Below are positions 53,961-62,944 of a DNA stretch of 64,000 bases, piece by piece. This DNA comes from Bradyrhizobium sp. AZCC 1721 (lineage in GTDB: Bacteria > Pseudomonadota > Alphaproteobacteria > Rhizobiales > Xanthobacteraceae), in assembly GCF_036924715.1 (NCBI RefSeq), contig NZ_JAZHSB010000001.1:3463001-3527000 (forward strand). The letters run 5' to 3'. The notes beneath the pieces were generated by a model that did no database searches, was not told where the DNA came from, and was given only the letters and a program-made list of their open reading frames with translations. Every line of letters starts with the position of its first letter. The first letter of the stretch is position 1. Made by a program: the position numbers and the translations under genes.

Positions 53961-55286
53961 ATGAACCTGGTTTTGGCAAAAAGCGAGACGGGACAGGCGC
54001 TGAGCGACAGCTTTGCGATCGCCCGCGACCGGTTGCCCGGCACCGGCAAGGTGGCCGAAGCGCGAAGTGCCGCCTTCGAGGCCTATGAGCGCGCAGGCCT
54101 GCCGCATCGCCGGATCGAGGACTGGAAGTACACCGATCTGCGGGCGCTGATGCGCGAAGTGCTGCCGCTGGCGCCTGCGCCAGATGCCGCTGCGCTGACG
54201 CGGGCCGCCTCCGCCGTCAAGCTGCAGGCCATCAAGTGCGCGCGCCGGCTGGTGCTAGTGGACGGCGTGTTCGCGCCAAAGCTTTCCGAACTCGGCGGCC
54301 TGGAGAAGGGCCTTACCGTTCGTCCCCTGCGGGATGTGCTGGAAGCCGGCGAGGCCGCGCTGCAGGCGCAACTGCTCACGACCGACAACACCAATCCGAT
54401 GGTGGCGCTCAACAGCGCGATGATGACCGATGGCGTGGTGATCGAGATCGCCGATGGCCTCGTGCTGAAGCAGCCGCTGCAAATCATTCATGTCGCCAGC
54501 GGCACTGCGCCCGCGGCGATGTTTACGCGCTCGCTGCTGCGTCTCGGCAAGGATGCCGGCGTGACGCTGGTCGAGAGCTACATCGCAGCCGACGGTGCGA
54601 CGACCTATCAGGCCCACGACTCGCTGATAACAGCGATCGGGGACAATTCGCGGCTCGATCATGTTCGACTGGTCGAGGACAGCCGCGAGGCCTTCAACAT
54701 CTCCTCCGCCGTCATCACGCTCGGCGCCCACTCGCATTTCAACACTTTTGGCATAACCTCGGGCGCTGCCGTCAGCCGCTACCAGGCGACGATTGCGTTC
54801 GCGGGAGAACATTCCCGGGTCGAGACCAACGGCGTCAACCTGCTCAACGGCCGCCAGCACGCCGACACCACGCTGCTCATGGACCACGCGGTGCCGCACT
54901 GCGCCAGCCGCGAGGTGTTCCGCGCCGTGGTCGACGACCGTGGCCATTCGGTGTTCCAGGGCCGCATCATCGTGCGTCCCGATGCCCAGAAGACCGACGC
55001 CAAGATGATGACGCGGGCACTGCTTTTGTCCGACGACGCCGAGGCCGACAACAAGCCGGAGCTCGAGATCTTCGCCGATGACGTTACCTGTGGCCATGGC
55101 GCCACGACCGGCGCGCTCGACGAGAGCCTGCTGTTCTACTTGCGCGCCCGCGGCCTCTCCGAGAAGGAGGCCCAGGCGCTGCTGATCCAGGCCTTTGTTG
55201 GTGAGGCCATCGAATCCATCGTCAACGACGATCTGCGCGAGCTCGCAATCGCCGCCGCGCAACGTTGGCTGGAGGCACGGGCATGA
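53961..55286 (+). CDS. sufD: Fe-S cluster assembly protein SufD
   Basis: 441 residues from the ATG at 53961; a GTG immediately before it (53958) is an alternative. SufB paralogue lacking the SufB Cys core; C-terminal features are FADDVTCGHGATTGALDESLLFYLRARGLSEKEA. It forms the scaffold with SufB and SufC. The N-terminal LPHRRIEDWKYTDLRAL is typical of alphaproteobacterial SufD. Its stop overlaps the sufS start by 4 bases (ATGA). Confidence 0.95.
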   Translation: MNLVLAKSETGQALSDSFAIARDRLPGTGKVAEARSAAFEAYERAGLPHRRIEDWKYTDLRALMREVLPLAPAPDAAALTRAASAVKLQAIKCARRLVLVDGVFAPKLSELGGLEKGLTVRPLRDVLEAGEAALQAQLLTTDNTNPMVALNSAMMTDGVVIEIADGLVLKQPLQIIHVASGTAPAAMFTRSLLRLGKDAGVTLVESYIAADGATTYQAHDSLITAIGDNSRLDHVRLVEDSREAFNISSAVITLGAHSHFNTFGITSGAAVSRYQATIAFAGEHSRVETNGVNLLNGRQHADTTLLMDHAVPHCASREVFRAVVDDRGHSVFQGRIIVRPDAQKTDAKMMTRALLLSDDAEADNKPELEIFADDVTCGHGATTGALDESLLFYLRARGLSEKEAQALLIQAFVGEAIESIVNDDLRELAIAAAQRWLEARA

Positions 55287-56530
55287 CCCAGCATCCGGCG
55301 GTCAAGAATGGCGCCTATGACGTGGCCCGCGTGCGGGAGGATTTCCCTGCGCTGGCGATGAAGGTCTATGGCAAGCCGCTGGTCTACTTCGACAACGCCG
55401 CCTCCGCGCAGAAGCCGACCGCCGTGCTCGATCGCATGACGGAAGCCTACAGAAGCGAATACGCCAACGTACATCGCGGTCTGCATTATCTTGCCAATGC
55501 CGCGACGGAGGCTTACGAGGGCGGCCGCGCGAAGGTGGCGAAATTCATTAACGCAGGGCGTAGTGAAGAAATTATCTTCACCCGCAATGTCACGGAGGCC
55601 ATCAATCTGGTGGCATCTTCCTGGGGCGAGCCCAACATCAAGCAGGGCGACGAGATCGTGCTCTCGATAATGGAGCACCACTCCAACATTGTGCCCTGGC
55701 ACTTTTTGCGCGAGCGCCATGGCGCCGTGATCAAATGGGCGCCGGTCGACGACGACGGCAATTTCCTGATCGAGGAGTTCGAGAAGCTGCTGACACCGCG
55801 CACCAAGCTCGTCGCCATCACTCAGATGTCGAACGCGCTTGGCACCTTCGTCCCGGTCAAGGAAGTCGTGAAGCTCGCTCATGACCGCGGCATTCTGGTG
55901 CTGGTCGACGGCGCGCAAGGCGCTGTGCATTTGCCGATCGACGTGCAGGACCTCGATTGCGATTTCTATGCCTTCACCGGCCACAAGATCTATGGTCCGA
56001 CCGGGATTGGCGCGCTGTACGCCAAGCATGAGCACCTGGTCGCGATGCGGCCCTATAATGGCGGCGGCGAGATGATCCGCGAGGTGGCAAAGGACTGGGT
56101 CACCTATGGCGATCCGCCGCACAAGTTCGAAGCCGGGACGCCGCCGATCGTCGAGGCGATCGGGCTGGGCGCTGCGATCGATTACGTCAACTCGATCGGC
56201 AAGGAGCGCATCGCCGCCCACGAGCACGATCTTTTGAACTACGCCCAGGAGCGGCTGCGCGAAATCAATTCGCTGCGCCTGATCGGCACCGCGCGCGGCA
56301 AGGGGCCGGTGATCTCCTTCGAGATGAAGGGCGCCCATCCCCACGACGTCGCAACCGTGATTGACCGGCAGGGAATCGCGGTGCGCGCCGGCACCCACTG
56401 CGTGATGCCGCTTTTAGAGCGGTTCAATGTCACAGCCACCTGCCGGGCGTCGTTCGGGATGTATAATACCCGGGAAGAAGTCGACCATCTGGCACAGGCG
56501 CTGATCAAGGCGCAGGATTTGTTCGCATGA
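55283..56530 (+). CDS. sufS: Cysteine desulfurase SufS
   Basis: 415 residues from the ATG at 55283, coupled to sufD. Group II cysteine desulfurase: VYFDNAASAQKPTAVLD, TRNVTEAINLVASSWG, PLP-Lys in FTGHKIYGPTGIGALY and the catalytic Cys in RAGTHCVMPLLERF with the short loop that needs a SufE/SufU-type sulfur acceptor. No sufE is visible in the window. It is the second desulfurase of the cluster. Its stop overlaps the next start (ATGA). Confidence 0.96.
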   Translation: MTQHPAVKNGAYDVARVREDFPALAMKVYGKPLVYFDNAASAQKPTAVLDRMTEAYRSEYANVHRGLHYLANAATEAYEGGRAKVAKFINAGRSEEIIFTRNVTEAINLVASSWGEPNIKQGDEIVLSIMEHHSNIVPWHFLRERHGAVIKWAPVDDDGNFLIEEFEKLLTPRTKLVAITQMSNALGTFVPVKEVVKLAHDRGILVLVDGAQGAVHLPIDVQDLDCDFYAFTGHKIYGPTGIGALYAKHEHLVAMRPYNGGGEMIREVAKDWVTYGDPPHKFEAGTPPIVEAIGLGAAIDYVNSIGKERIAAHEHDLLNYAQERLREINSLRLIGTARGKGPVISFEMKGAHPHDVATVIDRQGIAVRAGTHCVMPLLERFNVTATCRASFGMYNTREEVDHLAQALIKAQDLFA

Positions 56531-56898
56531 GTGATACGGCCGAAGTCAAAACCGCCAACATGGAAACCAATTCGGCGCTGCCGCCGGAGGAGACCGAGCG
56601 GCTGGGCACCGAAATCGTTGCCGCGCTGAAGACGGTGTTTGACCCGGAAATTCCGGCTGACATCTACGAACTCGGCCTGATCTACAAGGTCGACCTCAAG
56701 GACGACCGCAGCGTCGATGTGACGATGACGCTGACTACGCCGAACTGTCCGGCCGCCGGCGAACTGCCGACCATGGTGGAGAACGCGATCGCCAGCGTCC
56801 CGGGCGTCGGCGTCGTCAATGTCAATCTGGTGTGGGATCCGGCCTGGACGCCGGATCGGATGTCCGACGAGGCGCGCCTCGTCCTCAACATGTGGTGA
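56527..56898 (+). CDS. SUF-associated DUF59/MIP18 family protein (SufT-like)
   Basis: 123 residues. The DUF59 domain has VFDPEIPADIYELGLIYKVDL and the conserved Cys in LTTPNCPAAGELP. Proteins of this family (SufT, PaaD, CIA2) help Fe-S cluster maturation or delivery. Translation is coupled to sufS through an ATGA overlap, which strongly supports a role in the SUF pathway. Confidence 0.92.
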   Translation: MSDTAEVKTANMETNSALPPEETERLGTEIVAALKTVFDPEIPADIYELGLIYKVDLKDDRSVDVTMTLTTPNCPAAGELPTMVENAIASVPGVGVVNVNLVWDPAWTPDRMSDEARLVLNMW

Positions 56899-56907
56899 AG
56901 GGACCTA

Positions 56908-57321
56908 TTGCCCAAGCTATCCGGCGTCATCGAGACTGCACTCTACGTCGATGACCTCGACCGCGCCCGCGCGTTCTACGAGGAGGTGCTGGGTCTGGAA
57001 GCGCTGACGGCGGATCCGCGGTTCGTTGCTTTCGATGTCGGTGGACGAAACGTGCTGCTGCTGTTTCGCCGCGGCTCGGCGCCTGAGACGATCCAACTCC
57101 CCGGCGGCACCATTCCGCCGCATGATGGCAGCGGCCCCGTTCATATGGCCTTTGCCATTCCGGCGGCTGAGCTGCCGGTGTGGGAAGAGGCACTCGACAA
57201 GCACGATGTCGCGATCGAAGGCAGGACGGACTGGCCGCGCGGCGGGAAGAGCATCTACTTCCGCGACCCGGACAGCCATTTGCTGGAACTGGCGACACCG
57301 GGAATTTGGGCGATTTACTAG
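56908..57321 (+). CDS. VOC (glyoxalase/dioxygenase fold) family protein
   Basis: 137 residues starting at TTG (56908) with AAGGGA upstream; no ATG fits the conserved N-terminus. It has two beta-alpha-beta-beta-beta units: IETALYVDDLDRARAFYEEVLGL, and HMAFAIPAAELPVWEEAL ending in IYFRDPDSHLLELATPGIW. The metal-ligand pattern (His in HMAF, Glu in LELATPG) is partly present. It lies 9 bases after the DUF59 gene and 129 before sufA, so it is co-transcribed with SUF genes although its function is unknown. Confidence 0.85.
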   Translation: MPKLSGVIETALYVDDLDRARAFYEEVLGLEALTADPRFVAFDVGGRNVLLLFRRGSAPETIQLPGGTIPPHDGSGPVHMAFAIPAAELPVWEEALDKHDVAIEGRTDWPRGGKSIYFRDPDSHLLELATPGIWAIY

Positions 57322-57450
57322 AATGCTTGCGGCTGGTTTCGACGGGTTCTGAGTGAGTTCATGACGAGGGGCCTTCACAGCGGGATTTTCGTTGTTATTT
57401 TAATGCCATGATAGCTCGTCGCCACGATGCGACGCCGGAGATCGACTGCA

Positions 57451-57840
57451 ATGGATACCACCGTACAGTCTTCCAAGCCGAAGCCGCGGCCGCGCCCGCA
57501 GGTGATGAAATTGACCGAGGCGGCGGCTGCGCGGATCACGGAACTGACCAAACGCGCCGATTCCGAGATCGTGGGCTTGCGCGTTGGCATCAAAAACGGC
57601 GGCTGCGCCGGGCAATCCTATACGGTGGAATACGCCCACGAGATCCGCCCGACCGACGAAGTGGTCGAGGACAGGGGCGTGAAGATTCTGGTCGATCCCA
57701 AGGCGGTCCTGTTCCTGCTCGGCACTGAGATGGACTACAAGGCCGACAAGCTCCAGGCGCAGTTCATCTTCAACAACCCGAATCAGGTTTCCGCCTGTGG
57801 CTGCGGCGAGTCGGTGCAACTGACGCCGGCGAAGGGTTAA
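57451..57840 (+). CDS. sufA: A-type Fe-S carrier protein (SufA/IscA family)
   Basis: 129 residues from the ATG at 57451; an ATG eight codons earlier is less likely. The HesB/IscA domain has KLTEAAAARITEL and the three cluster-ligand Cys in KNGGCAGQSY and SACGCGESV. An N-terminal Lys/Pro/Arg-rich stretch (SSKPKPRPRPQ) precedes it. It carries clusters from the SufBCD scaffold to client proteins and is the last recognisable member of the cluster. Confidence 0.93.
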   Translation: MDTTVQSSKPKPRPRPQVMKLTEAAAARITELTKRADSEIVGLRVGIKNGGCAGQSYTVEYAHEIRPTDEVVEDRGVKILVDPKAVLFLLGTEMDYKADKLQAQFIFNNPNQVSACGCGESVQLTPAKG

Positions 57841-57867
57841 CGACCGCATCGCCGGGGGCGGTGAGCC

Positions 57868-58299
57868 ATGGATCGCGATTTCCTGATCGACCTGTTTGCC
57901 GATTTCGGGCCGGTCACCATCCGCCGGATGTTTTCAGGTTTCGGCATTTCCGCCGACGGTACCAATTTCGCGCTCGCGCTGCGGGCGGGACTCTATCTTC
58001 GTGCCGACGAGCAAACGATCCCGCAATTCCAGGCCGAGGGATCAACCCCATTTCAGTATCAGACGCGAGCCAAGACCGTCACGGTGAATTCGTATTGGCA
58101 ATTGCCGGCCCGTCTGTTCGACGATTCCGAGGAACTGGCCGGATGGGCGAGGGCAGCGCTGGCCGCGGCGCAGCGCGCAGCCCTGCGCAAGCGACCGAAG
58201 GCGCGCAAGGTAGCGAAAGCGAAGGTGTCCGGGACGGCCGCGGGCAAGCCGGCTGCGAAGCGGAAGGCCACGGGCACGAGGAAGGCGCGGGGCAAATAG
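57868..58299 (+). CDS. TfoX/Sxy N-terminal domain protein with basic C-terminal tail
   Basis: 143 residues. The TfoX_N domain (about 1-100) shows LIDLFADFGPVTIRRMFSGFGI, LALRAGLYLRADEQTIPQF and NSYWQLPARLFDDSEELAGWARAAL. The last 40 residues are rich in Lys, Arg and Ala (RKRPKARKVAKAK, GKPAAKRKATGTRKARGK), resembling H1-type tails. TfoX in gammaproteobacteria activates competence, but stand-alone TfoX_N proteins elsewhere have no known function. It lies 27 bases after sufA with its own GGTGAG site. Confidence 0.88.
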   Translation: MDRDFLIDLFADFGPVTIRRMFSGFGISADGTNFALALRAGLYLRADEQTIPQFQAEGSTPFQYQTRAKTVTVNSYWQLPARLFDDSEELAGWARAALAAAQRAALRKRPKARKVAKAKVSGTAAGKPAAKRKATGTRKARGK

Positions 58300-58306
58300 C
58301 TGGCGC

Positions 58307-59374
58307 CTAGGCGACCTGGCTGCGGGTCTCGGCGGCGTATTCGGGGTCGACTTCGCAGACCACGCGGTTGCGGCCGTTGCGCTTGGCGGCGTAGAGGCAG
58401 GCATCGGCGCGCTCGATCAGCGAATCGGTGTCGTCGTCCGGCTTCAGCATGGAGACGCCGACCGAGATGGTGACGCGGCCGAGAATTTCGCCGGTCGATT
58501 TCTTCTTCAATTCCTTGGCCATGACGGCGCGGCGGACGTGGTCGGCGACCGTCAGCGCCTGACGCAGCCCGGTATTCGGCAATACCACCGCGAACTCCTC
58601 GCCGCCATAGCGGGCGGTGATGTCCTGGCCCTTGATGGTTTGCTTCAGCGACATCGCTACCAGCCGCAGCACCTGATCGCCGGTCAGATGGCCGTAGGAA
58701 TCGTTGAACGATTTGAAATGGTCGATGTCGAACATCATCAGCGACAGCGGTTCGCCGCTCGCCATGGCCGTTCGCACCGCCATCTCGATCGAGCGGTCGA
58801 AATATTTTCGGTTGCCCAATCCGGTCAGCGGATCGGTCAGGCTCTCGGCGCGGATCGCTTCGAGGCTGTGCTGCAGATTGCTGATCGCGGTCCTGGACAA
58901 CGCCAGCCGATTCTCCAGCGCCTTGTTGGTCTCGCGCATCTCGCGCGTCGATTTCATCAGACCGTCGACGATCGCCTTGATCTGATCGCCGCTTTTGGCG
59001 TTCCTGAGTTTTTCGTTCGCGCCGCTCAGCTTGGCGTCATAGCTCTCCGACATCGCGAGCGCCGCGGTGATGAGGGTCATCACGTCGTCGATCTCGCCGA
59101 TCACGCGCGCGCCGACCTTGTCGATGCGGTCGGAGGCCTTGATGTGCGAGAGATAGGTTTCGTAGATCTGTTCGAGATCGGACTCGCTCAGCTTGCCGTT
59201 GCGCGCCAGCGTCTCGTTGATGATCTTGTTGAGGGGAGCATTGTATCCGGTCGCGTAGACGTACCAGATTTCATAGTTGCGTGGGACGGCGGTCTGCCTG
59301 AGGGATTTGATCTGGCCCAACGCGACTTCGGCAAACGCCATCGTGCGTTCGTGCTCGTCCAGCAGCTTGACCAC
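58307..59374 (-). CDS. GGDEF diguanylate cyclase (cytoplasmic)
   Basis: 355 residues, GTG start. No membrane segment. The N-terminal helical region (about 1-190) contains NYEIWYVYATGYNAPLNKIINE and a coiled-coil, likely a dimerisation/sensory part. The GGDEF domain (about 195-340) has DPLTGLGNRKYFD, FDIDHFKSFNDSYGH and the active-site RYGGEEFAVVLP, so it should make c-di-GMP. The inhibitory I-site five residues earlier reads KGQD instead of RxxD, so product inhibition may be weak. Confidence 0.92.
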   Translation of the reverse strand: MVKLLDEHERTMAFAEVALGQIKSLRQTAVPRNYEIWYVYATGYNAPLNKIINETLARNGKLSESDLEQIYETYLSHIKASDRIDKVGARVIGEIDDVMTLITAALAMSESYDAKLSGANEKLRNAKSGDQIKAIVDGLMKSTREMRETNKALENRLALSRTAISNLQHSLEAIRAESLTDPLTGLGNRKYFDRSIEMAVRTAMASGEPLSLMMFDIDHFKSFNDSYGHLTGDQVLRLVAMSLKQTIKGQDITARYGGEEFAVVLPNTGLRQALTVADHVRRAVMAKELKKKSTGEILGRVTISVGVSMLKPDDDTDSLIERADACLYAAKRNGRNRVVCEVDPEYAAETRSQVA

Positions 59375-59501
59375 TGATCCGTCCCCAATAGCGAGCAGCG
59401 CCGGTCGTTGCCGTGCAGCAATGATTAAAATTATCGCCGCAGGTTAACGGAGGAGGATGAACGGCCGGTAAACAGTTCCGGCCGCAGGAAATCGACACTT
59501 G

Positions 59502-60986
59502 TCAGACGCGGGCGCGAATGGGCCGCAACAGGAATGCAGGAAGGTGCGAGTGATCGGCAGGCTCCGATTCGACCTCGCGGTGAGCACGCCGCGGTTCGGG
59601 TCGCCCGATCGAGGGCACGCGCGACGGCTGCGCAGGGGCGGGCGGCGAGAAGGCGGCGGCCTCTGGCTGCGGCCTCGCACTGCGGCCCGTGCCCTTGGCC
59701 TGCCGCGGTTCACGATCGGCGCTCTTGTCGCGGCGCTTATCAGAATCCCTGGCGTGTCGCGGCTCGCGTTCGCGCCGCGGCTTGCGCCCGCCACGCGAGC
59801 CTTCCCGCGCGCGATGCTCGCGCGGCTGATCGGTTTCCTCGGACGAGTCCGAATGTACGGCGTAGTCACCTTCGGCGGGGGGAATGGTTTGCCCGATCAG
59901 TCGTTCGATTGCAGCGATCGATTTACTGTCGAGCGGCGTCACGATCGAGATCGCGGTGCCGGCGCGGCCGGCGCGTCCGGTGCGGCCAATGCGGTGCACG
60001 TAGTCGTCGGCGTGATGCGGCACGTCGAAATTGAAGACGTGGCTGACGGCGGGAATGTCGAGGCCGCGGGCAGCGACATCGGAGGCCACCAGCAGCGGAA
60101 TATCGCCCTTGCGGAATTGATCGAGCGCCGCCGTGCGCGCCGACTGGTCCATGTCGCCATGCAGGGCGCCGACGCTGAAGCCATGCTTCTGCAGCGATTT
60201 GTGAACGACAGCGACTTCGCGCTTGCGATTGCAGAAGATGATCGCGTTGTTGAGGTCCTTGGCGTCGCGCAACAGGCGGCGAAGAAGCTCGCGCTTCTCG
60301 TGCGGCTCACGGCCGCCGTTGACCTTGAACTGCGACACGCCGGTCGCCGTGGTTGCCGGGCGCGAGACTTCAATTCGTTCAGGATTGTGCAGGAAGGTTT
60401 CGCTGATGCGGCTGATTTCCGGCGGCATCGTCGCGGTGAAGAACAGGGTCTGGCGCGTGAACGGCACCAGCTTGCAGATGCGTTCGATATCGGGGATGAA
60501 GCCCATGTCCAGCATGCGGTCGGCTTCGTCGATGACCAGCAGTTCAACGCCGGTGAGCAGGAGGCCGCCGCGCTCGGTGTGGTCGAGCAGCCGGCCCGGA
60601 GTTGCGATCAGGACGTCGACGCCACGGGTCAGCTTGGAATCCTGGTCGCCGAACGAGACGCCGCCGATCAAAAGCGCGACGTTGAGTTTCTGGCCAGCGC
60701 CATACTTGTCGAAATTCTCTTTCACCTGTGCCGCAAGTTCGCGGGTCGGTTCAAGGATCAGGGTGCGGGGCATCCGTGCCCTGGCGCGGCCCTTTTCCAG
60801 CAAAGTGAGCATGGGTAGGACGAAGGCGGCGGTCTTGCCGGTGCCGGTCTGGGCGATGCCGAGGACGTCGCGGCGGGCCAGAACGTGGGGGATCGCCTGT
60901 TCCTGGATGGGAGTAGGGGTGGTGTAACCGGTAGCCGCAACTGCGGCGAGGACCTTATCGGAAAGACCGAGATGGGAAAAAGACAT
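59502..60986 (-). CDS. rhlE: DEAD-box RNA helicase, RhlE-like
   Basis: 494 residues from the ATG at 60986 (GAGG upstream). Helicase motifs in order: Q motif GYTTPTPIQEQAIP, I AQTGTGKTAAF, Ia PTRELAAQ, Ib TPGRLLD, II IDEADRMLDMGF, III FTATMP, IV IIFCNRKREV, V VASDVAARGLDI, VI HRIGRTGRAGR. The C-terminal tail (from about residue 375) is disordered, rich in Arg, Glu and Pro, and probably binds RNA. It unwinds short RNA duplexes in ribosome assembly or, with RNase E, in mRNA decay. Confidence 0.93.
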   Translation of the reverse strand: MSFSHLGLSDKVLAAVAATGYTTPTPIQEQAIPHVLARRDVLGIAQTGTGKTAAFVLPMLTLLEKGRARARMPRTLILEPTRELAAQVKENFDKYGAGQKLNVALLIGGVSFGDQDSKLTRGVDVLIATPGRLLDHTERGGLLLTGVELLVIDEADRMLDMGFIPDIERICKLVPFTRQTLFFTATMPPEISRISETFLHNPERIEVSRPATTATGVSQFKVNGGREPHEKRELLRRLLRDAKDLNNAIIFCNRKREVAVVHKSLQKHGFSVGALHGDMDQSARTAALDQFRKGDIPLLVASDVAARGLDIPAVSHVFNFDVPHHADDYVHRIGRTGRAGRAGTAISIVTPLDSKSIAAIERLIGQTIPPAEGDYAVHSDSSEETDQPREHRAREGSRGGRKPRREREPRHARDSDKRRDKSADREPRQAKGTGRSARPQPEAAAFSPPAPAQPSRVPSIGRPEPRRAHREVESEPADHSHLPAFLLRPIRARV

Positions 60987-61371
60987 TGAGCCTCTAGTCG
61001 ACACCGCCGTTCGGAATCGAAGGTAAAAAGGCTGTCGCGTTTTGCCCCGAAACGGCGCGCTTTTGAAAAGCTGGGGGCTCTGACTTACGCAGACGAGCGG
61101 CTAACCTAGGGAATCGCGTTTCGATCCAAGGCCGCGTTGAGCGCGAACATAGGGTCGAAATGGCCAAAGTCAATCTGGGAACTGACCATATAGCGAAAAA
61201 GCTTAATGTTTTCGCACAAATAACGGCCAAAACCGTCATTTGGCCGTCAAACCGAGCCGCTGTATTCCTATCAACCGGAGCCGTTGAACCGTGGGCATCG
61301 GGATGCCGACTATGGCATGAAGCGGCTTTGCACGGCCTAAACCAGGACCATTCGTGCGCTGGGGGATTTCG
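60987..61371. other. 385-base divergent intergenic region, helicase / caspase-like gene
   Basis: No convincing gene; a 71-codon frame from 61160 has no ribosome site or family signature. A 9-bp perfect inverted repeat ACGGCCAAA/TTTGGCCGT with a 7-base loop lies at 61223-61247, and GGCATC-GG-GATGCC near 61299. The first is about 125 bases upstream of the caspase-like start and could be an operator or a leader hairpin. Confidence 0.5.
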
Positions 61372-62868
61372 ATGAAGCGTTGGCTTTCCAGATTGCTCGC
61401 GGTGACGACCCTTGCAGCTTGCATGGCGGCCCTCACCGTCCCCGCGCAGGCGGAAAAGCGTGTCGCGCTAGTGGTCGGCAACAACGACTACCGGAACGTG
61501 CCCAAGCTGCAGAAGGCGGTCAACGACGCCCGCACCATGGGCGATACGCTCAAGCAGCTCGGCTTCACGGTGATGGTGGCGGAAAACCAGAACCGGCAGG
61601 CGTTCAGCCAGACGTTGCTGGCCTTCGACAAGGCGGTCGACGCCGGCGACACCTCGTTCTTCTTCTATGCCGGCCACGGTTTTGAAATAGCGGGCCAGAA
61701 TTTCCTGCTGCCGACTGACGTGCCGGCGGCGACCGAAGGCCAGGAAGAACTCGTGCGCGATGCCTCGATCCTCGCCGACCGCATCATCGAGCGGATGCAG
61801 AACCGCAAGGTGCGCACTGCCATCCTGGTGTTCGATGCCTGCCGCAACAATCCGTTCGAGCGCGCCGGTACGCGTGCGGTTGCCGGCGGCGGCGGTCTCG
61901 CGCCGATGACGCAATTGCCGGAAGGCGTGTTCTCGATCTTCTCGGCCGGGCCGCGACAGACCGCGCTCGACCGGCTTTCCAATGACGACGCCAATCCCAA
62001 TTCGGTGTTCACGCGAACCTTCGCGAAGGAATTGACGCAGCCCGGCGTCAATCTCGTGCAGGTCGCGCAACGCACGCGGCGCGCGGTCAGCGAACTGGCA
62101 GAGACCGTCCGCCACAAGCAGATCCCGGTTTACTTCGACCAGATGGTCGACGACGTTTTTCTGAATGGTTTGGCGAAGGCCCAGCCTGAGGCGACGAAGC
62201 CCGCCGAGCCGCTGCAAAAGCTTGCAGCTTTGCCTCCGGTACAGCGCCTACAGCCGCAGAACGATTCCGTCAACGCGCCGATCGCGATGTTCTCGCGCCA
62301 CAATGGCGGCTGGACCGTGGTGTTCTCGATCGCCGATCCGACGCTCGGTATTTCCTGGCGGATCGGCGACAGCGGCGATTTCCGCGAGACCGGCTTCATG
62401 GATACGCTCGATCCGCGGACCCGCAAGCGGATGCCCAACCCGTCGGTCGAACTGCCGGCCGATGCTTCGGCGGCCATCATCCAGGTGCGCTATGTCGACA
62501 CCAATGGCGAGTTGCAGGGGCCGTTCCCGATCCGGTTCGATCCCGAGGCTGCGCTGATCCGCGACCAGCGCAAGATTCTCGATATGACCGCGACGAGCTG
62601 GCTGTCGTTCCGCGAGTACAACGGGCTTCTGGTCTACTATACGCACTTGATGTCGTACCGCTGCGCGATCCGCGAAGTGCGCGTCGGCATCGACAGCGCG
62701 GTGCCCGACAAGGTGCTGAAAATGCCGCCTTGCAACACTCGCGATCCCAGCGTCATTCCACACGATGCGCAGCCCTATTTGAAGCTTGCGCCGGCGACCA
62801 GATCGGTTTCGGTGGAATTGACCTATCGCGACGGCAGCGTCTCCGAGATCAAGAGTTTTAGGCGGTAG
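61372..62868 (+). CDS. Secreted caspase-like (peptidase C14) protein
   Basis: 498 residues from the ATG at 61372, which has GGGGGA upstream. A Sec signal peptide ends at VPAQA-EK (about residue 27). The p20-like domain begins RVALVVGNNDYRNVPKLQKAVNDA and carries the catalytic His102 in FYAGHGFE and Cys157 in VFDACRNNPF, so the dyad is intact. A linker follows at about 290, then a beta-rich C-terminal region (about 315-498) without a recognised family. Bacterial caspase homologues may act in regulated proteolysis; the target is unknown. Confidence 0.9.
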   Translation: MKRWLSRLLAVTTLAACMAALTVPAQAEKRVALVVGNNDYRNVPKLQKAVNDARTMGDTLKQLGFTVMVAENQNRQAFSQTLLAFDKAVDAGDTSFFFYAGHGFEIAGQNFLLPTDVPAATEGQEELVRDASILADRIIERMQNRKVRTAILVFDACRNNPFERAGTRAVAGGGGLAPMTQLPEGVFSIFSAGPRQTALDRLSNDDANPNSVFTRTFAKELTQPGVNLVQVAQRTRRAVSELAETVRHKQIPVYFDQMVDDVFLNGLAKAQPEATKPAEPLQKLAALPPVQRLQPQNDSVNAPIAMFSRHNGGWTVVFSIADPTLGISWRIGDSGDFRETGFMDTLDPRTRKRMPNPSVELPADASAAIIQVRYVDTNGELQGPFPIRFDPEAALIRDQRKILDMTATSWLSFREYNGLLVYYTHLMSYRCAIREVRVGIDSAVPDKVLKMPPCNTRDPSVIPHDAQPYLKLAPATRSVSVELTYRDGSVSEIKSFRR

Positions 62869-62944
62869 CGGACGCGGCCTCGATTGCATCACGGGCACCT
62901 CGGAGCAGCTCTCCTCCGTCGTCCCTGCGTTCGCACTAGGGCAT
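62869..62944. repeat. Possible truncated palindromic repeat at the IS junction
   Basis: CCGTCGTCCCTGCGTTCGCA (62916-62935) looks like one arm of a GTCGTCCCTGCG...CGCAGGGAC palindromic repeat that I recall from Bradyrhizobium genomes. The matching arm is missing and sequence of the insertion element starts within a few bases. This fits insertion into, or deletion next to, the repeat. Confidence 0.35.

Noticed and set aside
55698..55711. Sigma-54-like TGGCAC...TGC inside sufS
   Set aside because: The GG-GC spacing is 8 instead of 10 and it lies within coding sequence.
61160..61375. 71-codon plus-strand frame upstream of the caspase-like gene
   Set aside because: No ribosome site, no recognisable motif, and it overlaps the caspase-like start.
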